Assembly (NCBI RefSeq): GCF_000153485.2
Contig: NC_018721.1
Coordinates: 3,782,001 to 3,846,000 of the forward strand
Direction of reading: 5' to 3'
Source: Psychroflexus torquis ATCC 700755
GTDB lineage: Bacteria > Bacteroidota > Bacteroidia > Flavobacteriales > Flavobacteriaceae
DNA length: 64,000 nucleotides
Part shown: one piece after another, positions 44,191 through 53,019 of the stretch
How positions within the stretch are numbered: the stretch's first letter is position 1
How the letters are laid out: each line of letters begins with the position of its first letter
Position numbers and translations under genes: made by a program
Notes under the pieces: model-generated
Databases searched by the model: none
Seen by the model: the letters and a program-made list of their open reading frames with translations, nothing else
What the model was told of the DNA's origin: nothing

Positions 44191-46599
44191 ATGACCAAAA
44201 CTAAACGCCCTATTAAGTCCAAGGCTAAACAAACTAAACCTAAGGTTAAATTCAAGGTTTCTAAGCGCACCAAAATTATTTTTGGGAGTTTTCTTATGCT
44301 CTTTGCAATTGGATTATTCATTTCTTTTGTTTCTTATTTCTTCAATTGGCAAGCAGATCAATCCTTAATGGCTAATGTCTTAGATAGAACCGAATCTTCT
44401 AATAATTGGCTCAATAAGTTTGGAGCTTATATAAGTCATTCATTCATTTACAAAGGCTTTGGTATATCTATCTTGAGTCTTCCTGTCATGCTCTTTTTTA
44501 CGGGGATGTACTTATTCTTGAATCTAAAATTATTTAAACTGAGAACTTTATGGTTTTGGGGGGCATATGTTATTCTATGGTTTTCACTCCTTTTGGGTTT
44601 TTTCGCTTCTTCAAACCCTATTTTAGGAGGAGTAGTTGGATTTGAACTGAACGATTTTCTTCAAGATTATATCGGTAAACTCGGAGTTACACTTATTTTG
44701 ATTTTTACGTTAATCATTTATTTGGTTTCTAGATTACACCTCACTCCAGATGCTTTATCAAAATCGTATTCAAAGCAAAAGAAACAAGTTAAAGATGAGG
44801 TTTCTGAAGTGGAGTTCCAACGTAAACCTACTTCAGAAGATATCAACAAAGAGGTTGAAATTGTCATTCATAAAAATAATCAAGACTCTACAAAAGAGCT
44901 TAACGTTGATAAAGATGTAGAAATTGAAAACTCTTATAGCGAGAAAATTCCAAATGAGTCCAAAGAAGAAAAAGAGGAAATTGATACAAAACCTGAAGAA
45001 CAAGACGATGTTGAGATGGAAGTAGAAACCACTGAAGATGAGGGGGAAACTGACCAACTTAGTCGAAAACTTGTTGAAGATTTTGGTGAATTTGATCCTA
45101 CTTTAGAGCTTGCAAACTATCGGTTTCCCAGTATAGAGTTGCTCAAGGATTACAATTCTGGTCGAGGCATTACTATCGATCAAAAAGAATTGGAACAGAA
45201 TAAAAATAATATTGTAGATACGCTTAAGAATTATAAAATTGAAATTGCTCAAATAAAAGCTACCGTTGGTCCTACAGTTACTTTATATGAGATTGTTCCA
45301 GAGGCTGGTATCCGAATCTCAAAAATTAAAAATCTTGAAGACGACATTGCTTTGTCACTTTCTGCCCTTGGGATACGGATTATAGCTCCAATCCCAGGAC
45401 GGGGAACCATAGGAATAGAAGTTCCAAATCAAAACCCATCGGTTGTGCCTATGCGTTCTGTTGTTGCTTCCAATAAATTTCAAAACGCAGAGATGGAGCT
45501 ACCAATTGCTATGGGTAAAACCATCTCCAATGAAACCTACACAGTAGATCTTGCTAAAATGCCACACTTGCTTATGGCTGGAGCTACAGGCCAAGGTAAG
45601 TCGGTTGGTTTAAATGTAATCTTGACGTCACTTTTATATCAAAAACATCCTGCTGAGGTGAAATTTATTTTAGTAGATCCCAAGAAAGTAGAATTAACTC
45701 TTTTCAATAAAATTGAAAGGCATTATTTAGCTAAGCTTCCAGATACTGAAGAGGCTATTATTACAGATAACACAAAAGTAATTGACACTTTAAATTCATT
45801 ATGTATCGAAATGGACAATCGATATAATCTACTTAAAGATGCGTTGGTGAGAAACATCAAAGAGTACAATACAAAATTTAAGGCTAGAAAATTAAATCCA
45901 GAAAATGGACATAAATTCCTTCCTTATATTGTGTTGGTCGTCGATGAATTTGCAGATTTAATAATGACTGCTGGTAAAGAAGTAGAAACGCCAATCGCAA
46001 GATTGGCCCAATTGGCAAGAGCGATAGGGATACACTTAATTATTGCCACCCAAAGGCCTTCTGTGAATGTTATTACAGGAATGATAAAAGCTAACTTTCC
46101 AGCCAGAATGGCGTTTAGAGTTACATCTAAAATCGATTCAAGAACAATTTTAGATGCTGGAGGTGCAGATCAGCTTATAGGTAGAGGAGATATGTTGTTT
46201 ACCCAAGGTAATGATTTGATTCGATTGCAGTGCGCTTTTGTAGACACCCCTGAGGTGGAGCGAATTACAGACTTTATTGGCTCACAAAAGGCCTATCCCG
46301 ATGCTTATCTATTACCCGAGTATTCTGGCGAGGACTCTGGCACAGGTGTTGATAATGATATCGAAGATAGAGACAAGCTATTTAAAGACGCTGCAGAAGT
46401 TATTATTAATGCACAGCAGGGTTCAGCATCCCTTTTACAAAGAAAATTAAAACTTGGTTATAACAGAGCTGGAAGAATTATTGATCAATTGGAAGCTGCA
46501 GGGATTGTAGGTCCTTTTGAAGGAAGTAAAGCCAGACAAGTTTTGGTTCCAGATTTTATAGCCCTAGAAGAATTACTTAAAAACGAACAAAATTCATAA
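44191..46599 (+). CDS. ftsK: DNA translocase FtsK/SpoIIIE
   Basis: FtsK pumps chromosomal DNA at the division septum and coordinates dimer resolution. The 802-residue protein has a basic N-terminus, four transmembrane helices (about residues 30-180), an acidic linker rich in Glu (about 190-290), and the RecA-like motor with Walker A GATGQGKSVG (about residue 468) and Walker B VLVVDEFADL. A C-terminal winged-helix gamma domain (about 735-795, with LLQRKLKLGYNRAGRI) reads orienting sequences. The linker is short compared with E. coli FtsK, as is usual in this phylum. lolA follows after 3 bp. Confidence 0.95.
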   Translation: MTKTKRPIKSKAKQTKPKVKFKVSKRTKIIFGSFLMLFAIGLFISFVSYFFNWQADQSLMANVLDRTESSNNWLNKFGAYISHSFIYKGFGISILSLPVMLFFTGMYLFLNLKLFKLRTLWFWGAYVILWFSLLLGFFASSNPILGGVVGFELNDFLQDYIGKLGVTLILIFTLIIYLVSRLHLTPDALSKSYSKQKKQVKDEVSEVEFQRKPTSEDINKEVEIVIHKNNQDSTKELNVDKDVEIENSYSEKIPNESKEEKEEIDTKPEEQDDVEMEVETTEDEGETDQLSRKLVEDFGEFDPTLELANYRFPSIELLKDYNSGRGITIDQKELEQNKNNIVDTLKNYKIEIAQIKATVGPTVTLYEIVPEAGIRISKIKNLEDDIALSLSALGIRIIAPIPGRGTIGIEVPNQNPSVVPMRSVVASNKFQNAEMELPIAMGKTISNETYTVDLAKMPHLLMAGATGQGKSVGLNVILTSLLYQKHPAEVKFILVDPKKVELTLFNKIERHYLAKLPDTEEAIITDNTKVIDTLNSLCIEMDNRYNLLKDALVRNIKEYNTKFKARKLNPENGHKFLPYIVLVVDEFADLIMTAGKEVETPIARLAQLARAIGIHLIIATQRPSVNVITGMIKANFPARMAFRVTSKIDSRTILDAGGADQLIGRGDMLFTQGNDLIRLQCAFVDTPEVERITDFIGSQKAYPDAYLLPEYSGEDSGTGVDNDIEDRDKLFKDAAEVIINAQQGSASLLQRKLKLGYNRAGRIIDQLEAAGIVGPFEGSKARQVLVPDFIALEELLKNEQNS

Positions 46600-46602
46600 T
46601 CC

Positions 46603-47256
46603 ATGAAAAAAATTGCACTATCAACTTTTATTATATTTACTTTTTTCTTGAGTCATAGCATAGTAGCCCAAGATGATCCTGAAGCTAAAAAGCTTGTAAA
46701 AGAGGTTCTTAATAAAGTAGAATCTTACGATAATCTAGTTATTGACTTTAGTTATACTTTAGAAAACCAAGAGCAGAATCTTAAACAAGAAACCAGAGGA
46801 GATGTGAGTATAAAAGGAGACAAGTATGTTTTAAACTTGATGGGAACAACTCAAATTTTTGATGGAAAGAAAATATATACCATTGTTCCAGAAGACGAAG
46901 AAGTGACTATTTCTTTATACGATGAAATGGATACAGAACAAATCACTCCCTCCAAAATGTTGACTTTTTACAAAGAAGGATACCGTTTCAAAATGGATAT
47001 TATCCAAGATGTTAAAGGAAGAAAAATTCAATATGTGGAATTGATTCCTATGGATTCAAAAAATGAAATGAAGCAAATCCTCTTAGGAATAGATCGACAA
47101 ACCAAGCATATTTTTAACTTAATCCAGGTTCAGCCTGGGGATACGAAAATTGAGATCCGAGTGACTAAGTTTAAAACTAATGAACCACTTTCAGCAAATC
47201 ATTTTCAATTTCAAAGATCAAAATATGCGGATTATTATATCAATGAACTAGATTAA
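46603..47256 (+). CDS. lolA: LolA-like outer-membrane lipoprotein carrier
   Basis: The 217-residue protein has a signal peptide (residues 1-22, ending IVAQ) and a LolA-type half-barrel. Landmarks are a segment VIDFSYTLENQ, then GDVSIKGDKYVLNLMGTTQIFDGKKIYT, of which the core GDKYVLN and FDGKKIYTIVPE match the family, and a later LIPMDSKNEMKQILLGID. LolA ferries lipoproteins through the periplasm to the outer membrane. It is 3 bp from ftsK and 10 bp from the LptF/G permease, so the envelope genes are probably co-transcribed. Flavobacterial LolA proteins are distant from the E. coli one; the call is by fold-like pattern and context. Confidence 0.85.
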   Translation: MKKIALSTFIIFTFFLSHSIVAQDDPEAKKLVKEVLNKVESYDNLVIDFSYTLENQEQNLKQETRGDVSIKGDKYVLNLMGTTQIFDGKKIYTIVPEDEEVTISLYDEMDTEQITPSKMLTFYKEGYRFKMDIIQDVKGRKIQYVELIPMDSKNEMKQILLGIDRQTKHIFNLIQVQPGDTKIEIRVTKFKTNEPLSANHFQFQRSKYADYYINELD

Positions 47257-47266
47257 AAATTAAGTA

Positions 47267-48817
47267 TTGAAAATTTTAGACCGCTATATTCTAGTTTCTT
47301 TTGTAAAAACATTCTTATCTGTTTTTACAATTTTGATGCTAATTTTTATTCTTCAATCGGTTTGGAGGTTTATCGAGGAATTTGCTGGTAAAGACATCGA
47401 CTTAGAAATCATTTCGAGGTTTTTACTCTTCCTGCTTCCCAACCTTATTCCCATGGTTCTCCCGCTAACCATTTTGCTGACGTCCATCATGACTTTTGGG
47501 AGTTTTGCAGAGCAATATGAATTTGCAGCGATGAAGTCTGCCGGTATTTCTCTTCAAAGAGCTATGCGAAGCCTAATTGTATTTATTCTGCTTCTTGGTG
47601 CAGTCACTTTTTATTTTGCTAATACTGTTATTCCCTATGCTGAAGGCAAGGTGTTGAACATGCGTAAAAATATTGCTCAAGTAAAACCGTCTTTGGCTAT
47701 TATAGAGGGAGCATTTAATGATATGGGAAATATCAATATAAAAGTAAATAAAAAAAGTGGCCCTGACGGTCGTAATCTTGACGATGTCATTATTCATAAA
47801 AAATCAGAGAACAGAGTTGGAAATTACACAGTGATAAAAGCAGATCATGGTGTATTGGAATCTGCAGAAACTTCTAGTGTTTTATCTTTAGTCTTGTACG
47901 ATGGAAACTATTACGATGAAGTCCCTACAAAAACTTACCAGCAAAAGCTAAAGGCACCCTTTGTGAAAAGTGCCTTTGATAAATATATTTTGAACATAGA
48001 TTTATCAGGTTTCAATGATGTAGATTTAGATGATGAGAGTTTGAAACATCCCTACAAGATGCTAAATACAAGTGAGCTAAGAATTCAGTTGGATTCTTTT
48101 TCAATTGATTATGTAAAAGGTAGAGAACGTCTCAATAGATTAATAAACCAAAGGAGTGGTCTCCAAAGAACTTTAAACTCTGCTATTAAACTTGATAGTT
48201 CTAGCAGAAGAAAGATCAACCAAACTATAGTAGACCAAACAGGCAGAGATTCTATTTTAAGTGCAGATCAAGAAAAAGATAGCCAATATAATGTTTATAA
48301 AGATTTTTCCATAGATAGTTTGTTCTGGGAATATCCTTACAGACAGAGATCTCAGATTTTTAATGTCGCTACAAACTCTGTCAATAGTATTACACCTCAG
48401 ATCATTTCCAAAAAAAATCAGTTTAAACGAAAAGAAATTCTCTTAAATAAAATTGAAATGGCTATGCATAGTAAATATGCTTTGCCTTTTGCTTGCATTA
48501 TTCTATTCTTTGTAGGAGCTCCATTAGGGGCTATTATAAGAAAAGGAGGACTCGGATTACCAATGGTTATTGCTGTTATAGTGTTTTTGACCTACCATTT
48601 TATAGGATTGTTTGCAGGAAATAGCGCAGAAGGAGGAAGTTTATCTCCATTTCTGGGATCTTGGTTATCTACCATTATTCTTTTTCCTTTGAGTATTTAT
48701 TTAACTTACAGAGCAACAACTGATCAAGGATTTGTGAATCTAGATTTTATAGCTGTTCCTTTAGATAAGTTGGTTAAAAATATAAAATCAAAAGTTTTTA
48801 ATATTAGAAAAAAATAA
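47267..48817 (+). CDS. LptF/LptG family LPS export permease (TTG start)
   Basis: The 516-residue protein has the LptF/G layout: N-terminal helices with KILDRYILVSFVKTF at the start, LLFLLPNLIPMVLPLTILL and EFAAMKSAGISLQRAM (the coupling helix to LptB). A large periplasmic domain (about residues 120-395) and three C-terminal helices follow. It forms part of the inner-membrane complex that extracts LPS. The start is TTG at 47267, 10 bp after lolA, and no ATG fits better. Coils rich in Ser, Arg and Gln occur within the periplasmic part. Whether it is the F or the G subunit is unclear. Confidence 0.92.
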   Translation: MKILDRYILVSFVKTFLSVFTILMLIFILQSVWRFIEEFAGKDIDLEIISRFLLFLLPNLIPMVLPLTILLTSIMTFGSFAEQYEFAAMKSAGISLQRAMRSLIVFILLLGAVTFYFANTVIPYAEGKVLNMRKNIAQVKPSLAIIEGAFNDMGNINIKVNKKSGPDGRNLDDVIIHKKSENRVGNYTVIKADHGVLESAETSSVLSLVLYDGNYYDEVPTKTYQQKLKAPFVKSAFDKYILNIDLSGFNDVDLDDESLKHPYKMLNTSELRIQLDSFSIDYVKGRERLNRLINQRSGLQRTLNSAIKLDSSSRRKINQTIVDQTGRDSILSADQEKDSQYNVYKDFSIDSLFWEYPYRQRSQIFNVATNSVNSITPQIISKKNQFKRKEILLNKIEMAMHSKYALPFACIILFFVGAPLGAIIRKGGLGLPMVIAVIVFLTYHFIGLFAGNSAEGGSLSPFLGSWLSTIILFPLSIYLTYRATTDQGFVNLDFIAVPLDKLVKNIKSKVFNIRKK

Positions 48818-48819
48818 AA

Positions 48820-49956
48820 ATGAAACATAGTAAAATAAGATTGGATTCTATACAAGAAGCCATAGATGATGTAAGAGCAGGAAAAATCATCATAGTTGTG
48901 GATGATGAAGATAGAGAAAACGAGGGCGACTTTTTGGCAGCAGCAGAGAAGGTAACTCCAGAGATAATCAATTTTATGGCGAAGTATGGAAGAGGCCTTA
49001 TTTGCTCACCTTTAACTGAAGGACGTTGTAAAAAATTAAATCTCACCACTATGGTCGGTAATAATACCGATCCTATGGAAACAGCGTTTACAGTTTCTGT
49101 AGATCTTAGAGGTAAGGGGGTGACTACAGGTATTTCTGCATCAGATCGGTCTACAACCATACAAGCTTTATGCAACGATGAGACACGACCACATGATTTA
49201 AATAGGCCTGGACACATCTTTCCACTCATAGCAAAAGAAGGTGGAGTTTTACGAAGAACTGGGCATACAGAGGCCTCTATAGATTTTGCTAGACTTGCTG
49301 GTTTAAAACCTGCTGGGGTTATTTGTGAGATCATGAATGAAAATGGAAGTATGGCTAGACTTCCAGAATTAGTTGAAGTCGCGAAAGAACACGGTCTTAA
49401 ATTAGTTTCTATAGAGGATTTAGTAGCCTACAGAATGCAGCACGATTCTCTTATTGAAAAATCTGAAGATTTTGAACTGAATACAAGATTTGGTCAATTT
49501 AGATTAAGAGCTTATCACCAAACTACAAATGATCAGGTTCATTTGGCCTTAACTAAAGGAACTTGGAAGATTGATGAGCCAGTTCTAGTGAGAATGAATT
49601 CAACCTTAGTAAATAGTGATATTTTAGGAACACTTACCAACAATTCTGATCAAAAGCTTGACAGTATGTTTAAGCAATTGAATGTGGAAGGCAAAGGAGC
49701 TATAGTTTTTATAAACCAAGATATACAAGGGTTTAATTTAATATCTAGGTTAAAGGCACTTAAACTAAATCAAAGTGAAGGTGATATTGCTAAAGCACCT
49801 AGAGTAGTTATGGATGAAAAAGATTTTGGCATTGGAGCTCAAATTTTACACGATGTGGGGGTTCATAAAATAAAATTGATGTCCAACACAAAACATAAAA
49901 AAAGAGTGGGGATGATAGGGTATGGCCTTGAAATTATTGATTACGTAAATTACTAA
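48820..49956 (+). CDS. ribB: 3,4-dihydroxy-2-butanone 4-phosphate synthase with degenerate GTP cyclohydrolase II domain
   Basis: Residues 1-205 are a RibB domain making the four-carbon precursor of riboflavin from ribulose 5-phosphate: VDDEDRENEGDF with the metal-binding acids, TTGISASDRSTT and RTGHTEASIDFARLAG. Residues 215-378 align with GTP cyclohydrolase II, but the zinc site is gone: at the three Cys ligands this protein has Leu263, Asn274 and Ser276, and the preceding HSE is NST. The end (DFGIGAQILHDVGVHKIKL, core FGIGAQIL) is kept. The second half is therefore unlikely to hydrolyse GTP and may be structural or regulatory. It starts 2 bp after the LptF/G gene. Confidence 0.92.
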   Translation: MKHSKIRLDSIQEAIDDVRAGKIIIVVDDEDRENEGDFLAAAEKVTPEIINFMAKYGRGLICSPLTEGRCKKLNLTTMVGNNTDPMETAFTVSVDLRGKGVTTGISASDRSTTIQALCNDETRPHDLNRPGHIFPLIAKEGGVLRRTGHTEASIDFARLAGLKPAGVICEIMNENGSMARLPELVEVAKEHGLKLVSIEDLVAYRMQHDSLIEKSEDFELNTRFGQFRLRAYHQTTNDQVHLALTKGTWKIDEPVLVRMNSTLVNSDILGTLTNNSDQKLDSMFKQLNVEGKGAIVFINQDIQGFNLISRLKALKLNQSEGDIAKAPRVVMDEKDFGIGAQILHDVGVHKIKLMSNTKHKKRVGMIGYGLEIIDYVNY

Positions 49957-49964
49957 CCTAAATT

Positions 49965-50005
49965 AATAAAGAATTCCCTTTTCTCACTAAAGGGAATTCT
50001 TTATT
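49965..50005. terminator. Bidirectional terminator between convergent ribB and secreted-protein genes
   Basis: A perfect 16-bp stem (AATAAAGAATTCCCTT at 49965-49980 with its complement at 49990-50005) surrounds a 9-nt loop. A/T-rich flanks allow function on both strands. It overlaps the stop codon of the minus-strand gene. Confidence 0.85.
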
Positions 50006-50708
50006 AAAATCTTATCCAGCGTTCTTGGATATAATCTCCTTTAGAACTCTTACCGCTATGGGTCCATATATTTTTTTTAATTTCTTTTTCAAAGCTTAAT
50101 GTATCACCAACCATTTTTTGATTTTTAGAGAAAAAATGGATAAATTCGAAATGTTTTTTATTCTTTAATTCCCATTGTCCACCACTAGATCCAAAGAATT
50201 GTCCAGTCCTGCTATTCAGTGCTAATACTTGATAGTAATTATTGGTCAAAAGCTTCAAGGTCTTTCGGGGACTATCTTCAATAGTTATCCAATTAGAATC
50301 TCTGAATGTTTGATGAATTTTCCAACAAGTCACATTATCATTATCGGCATCATCAATTCTTATCCATTTTTCAATAGTATTTGAATTTATATCCTTTAAG
50401 TTCAAAGAATCTCCTTTTATTTCATAATTATGATTAAAAAAATTTCCAGTAATCGCCGCTGATTCTGAATGGATTTCTAAATTCTCCATATAGTCATAAT
50501 CATTTATAAAATAAGTCCCACCAGAGGCTGATATAAATTCACCAGAATTTTTTAAAATGGTCGAGGATGTAAAATAAGAATCACTATACAGTTTAATGGT
50601 TCTTTGTTGACTTTCAGAATCGGTTATTTTTTCCCATGCTCCATTCAAACTTTGAGCGAAGATTAAATTGGAAAATAAAACAAGGAATAGAATTAAAATT
50701 GCTTTCAT
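50004..50708 (-). CDS. Secreted protein with two tandem lipocalin-like modules
   Basis: With the start at 50708 this 234-residue protein begins with a signal peptide (MKAILILFLVLFSNLIFAQ). The mature part has two similar modules. Each has an opening of the form W..I.DS...RT.KL, then a FISASGGTYF or FFGSSGGQWEL segment, then GDSLNLKD or GDTLSFEK, and an ending EKWIRID or QERWIRF. The family resembles lipocalin-like DUF4488 proteins of Bacteroidota; that identification is tentative. An upstream in-frame ATG at 50744 lies inside the terminator hairpin of the neighbouring gene and would put residues before the signal peptide, so I rejected it. Function is unknown. Confidence 0.6.
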   Translation of the reverse strand: MKAILILFLVLFSNLIFAQSLNGAWEKITDSESQQRTIKLYSDSYFTSSTILKNSGEFISASGGTYFINDYDYMENLEIHSESAAITGNFFNHNYEIKGDSLNLKDINSNTIEKWIRIDDADNDNVTCWKIHQTFRDSNWITIEDSPRKTLKLLTNNYYQVLALNSRTGQFFGSSGGQWELKNKKHFEFIHFFSKNQKMVGDTLSFEKEIKKNIWTHSGKSSKGDYIQERWIRF

Positions 50709-50732
50709 ATTCTTATATATTAGGATTAATAT

Positions 50733-50762
50733 AAAAAAACCCACAGGAAAGTGGGTTTTTTT
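50733..50762 (-). terminator. Rho-independent terminator of the acyl-CoA dehydrogenase gene
   Basis: AAAAAACCCAC and GTGGGTTTTTT pair around AGGAAA. On the minus strand it lies 18 bp after the acyl-CoA dehydrogenase stop and ends in a T-run. It probably ends the beta-oxidation transcript. Confidence 0.85.
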
Positions 50763-50780
50763 AATAATTGAATGAGTTGT

Positions 50781-52589
50781 TTAAACTGCATACTTGTTAT
50801 CTTCTATAATCCTATCAGCAATACTATTTCTAAGCTCAACGATATTTGGGTAGTTTTCATACTTCGTAAAACGTTTTAATCCCATAAGCATCATTTTTTG
50901 CTCATCACCTTCAGCAAAGGAGATAATACCTTCTTTAGCTTTTTCATTGATTTTATCAACAGCTTTATAAAGTCTTAATTTAGCTATAGCGATTTGAACT
51001 TTTTGAGAATCTTCACCATAACGCATTGCGTTCTTTTCTACTCTTAATATAGCTGATTCTGCCATATACGTTTCAATTAAGATATCGGCAGAAGCTAATA
51101 AGATCTGTTGATGTTGGTCTAATTCCTCTCCATACTTTTGAGCGGCACTTCCAGCAACCATTAAAAAAACTTTTTTCAATCTTTTAAGCATAGCTTTTTC
51201 TTCAGCAAGAAGCTGAGTATAATCTGGAGTTTCAAAGGATGGAATTCCAGTTAATTCATCAGCCACAGCTTTTGCTGGTCCTAATAAATCTACATGTCCT
51301 TTCATCGCTTTTTTTATGAGCATACCCACAGAAAGCATTCTGTTGATCTCATTGGTACCTTCATAGATTCTTGCTATTCTCGCATCCCTCCAAGCCGATT
51401 CCATAGGAGCGTCTGCAGAGAATCCCATACCTCCATAAATTTGAATCCCTTCATCTGTACATCTTTGAATGTCTTCAGAAACAGCAACTTTAAGGATAGA
51501 ACATTCGATAGCAAACTCCTCTACACCTTTTAGCTCGGCTTCTTGATGTGAGCTTCCATTTTCCTTTCTTAGGTTAATTCTGTCTTCAATATTTTTTGAA
51601 GCTCTGTAGCTTGCAGCTTCATCTGCATAGATAGACATAGCCATTTCAGCTAATTTAGAACGAATAGCACCAAATTTTGAAATAGGGGTATTGAATTGCA
51701 CCCTTACGTTAGCATATTCTACCGCTGCTGTTAAAACTCTACGCTGAGCATCTAAGCATGCAGCAGCAAGTTTAATTCTCCCAACGTTAAGTGAGTTCAT
51801 AGCAATTTTGAAACCTCCATTACGTTCACCTAATAGATTTTCTGCTGGAACTGTAGTCTCGTTAAAAAAGACTTGGCGAGTAGAAGAGGAATGGATTCCT
51901 AATTTTTTCTCTTCATCACCCATGGAGATTCCATTTTCTAAATCTTTTTCTACAATAAAACCAGTGATATTTTTATCGTCTTCAATTCTAGCAAAAACAA
52001 TAAATAAATCACAGAAGCCTGCATTAGAAATCCACATCTTCTGACCTGTGATTTTATAATGAGAACCATCTTCTGATAAGACAGCTTTAGTTTTTCCTGA
52101 ATTAGCATCAGATCCTGCTCCTGGTTCAGTCAAACAATAAGCTCCAAACCACTCACCAGTAGCTAATCTTGGAACATACTTTTTCTTCTGCTCTTCAGTT
52201 CCATATAAAGTAATGGGTAAGGTTCCAATTCCTGTATGAGCACCAAATGCTGTAGCAACAGAACCTGTGGCACCTGAAATATAATCACAAACCAGCATCG
52301 TTGATACAAAATCCATTCCTAGACCGTCATATTCTTCGGGAACTGAGACGCCAAGAAATCCAAGCTCTCCAGCTTTTCTCATAATTTCTTTCGTCAAATT
52401 GTAATTCTTCTTCTCGAATTCTTCCTTTTTAGGCCATATTTCTCTATCAACAAATTCCTTTACAGAATCTCTCATCATCTTTTGCTCATCAGAAAAATCT
52501 TCTGGAGTGAAGACATCTTCAGCTTTTGTCTCTTTCACGATGAATTGACCACCACGGATCATGTCATCAATTTTTTCTTTTGTTTCCAT
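50781..52589 (-). CDS. Acyl-CoA dehydrogenase (long-form, VLCAD-like)
   Basis: This 602-residue flavoenzyme performs the first step of beta-oxidation. Family signatures are GAYCLTEPGAGSDAN, WISNAGFCDLFIVFARI, GIQIYGGMGFSAD and ARIYEGTNEINRM, the last containing the catalytic Glu region. The C-terminal extension of about 160 residues after the usual ACAD end (IKKAMKGHVDLLGPAKAVA onward) is as in very-long-chain type enzymes. It lies downstream of thiolase and the HAD/ECH protein on the same strand, but a 430-bp gap separates it from thiolase, so it may have its own promoter. Confidence 0.94.
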   Translation of the reverse strand: METKEKIDDMIRGGQFIVKETKAEDVFTPEDFSDEQKMMRDSVKEFVDREIWPKKEEFEKKNYNLTKEIMRKAGELGFLGVSVPEEYDGLGMDFVSTMLVCDYISGATGSVATAFGAHTGIGTLPITLYGTEEQKKKYVPRLATGEWFGAYCLTEPGAGSDANSGKTKAVLSEDGSHYKITGQKMWISNAGFCDLFIVFARIEDDKNITGFIVEKDLENGISMGDEEKKLGIHSSSTRQVFFNETTVPAENLLGERNGGFKIAMNSLNVGRIKLAAACLDAQRRVLTAAVEYANVRVQFNTPISKFGAIRSKLAEMAMSIYADEAASYRASKNIEDRINLRKENGSSHQEAELKGVEEFAIECSILKVAVSEDIQRCTDEGIQIYGGMGFSADAPMESAWRDARIARIYEGTNEINRMLSVGMLIKKAMKGHVDLLGPAKAVADELTGIPSFETPDYTQLLAEEKAMLKRLKKVFLMVAGSAAQKYGEELDQHQQILLASADILIETYMAESAILRVEKNAMRYGEDSQKVQIAIAKLRLYKAVDKINEKAKEGIISFAEGDEQKMMLMGLKRFTKYENYPNIVELRNSIADRIIEDNKYAV

Positions 52590-53019
52590 TTTTTAATTTT
52601 TTTTTTAATTTCAAGTAATCAGTATCAAGTATTAATTTATTTAGGTGATTTAGAAATGATAAGTATGTATATCATATTCTAAATTCATTATTTTATTTCA
52701 GTGACTTCATTTTGATTTTCAATTTAAAAAGGTCTTGGATTAAAACGAATTGAGTTTATAATTCAAAACACAAGCCTCGACTGATATTCAAAAAATTACA
52801 CAGTCTTTATCAGTAAGTCTTTCAGCACATTCCCCACTTTTTGAAACTGTAGACACTATAGAGTGTTTTACTTAATTTATTATTCCTTATTTATCTTCGT
52901 TAGGTAAGTGATCTGAAAATTTAAAAACAGCTTTTGTTAATTAGATGGTTTTTTGCAAAACTTTTAAATTTTTGTAATCATGTATAATCTAGTTTTTACT
53001 GACTACTCATTATTTATTG
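52590..53019. other. Intergenic region between acyl-CoA dehydrogenase and thiolase genes
   Basis: A 430-bp AT-rich stretch without a gene I can support. The T-rich run just before the dehydrogenase start (minus strand poly-A) is the only obvious feature. No hairpin terminator for thiolase and no clean TAnnTTTG element was found by eye. It may hold a promoter or a small RNA, or be degraded sequence. Confidence 0.4.

Noticed and set aside
48804..49334. 176-codon minus-strand frame over ribB
   Set aside because: Antisense shadow of the strongly conserved RibB domain.
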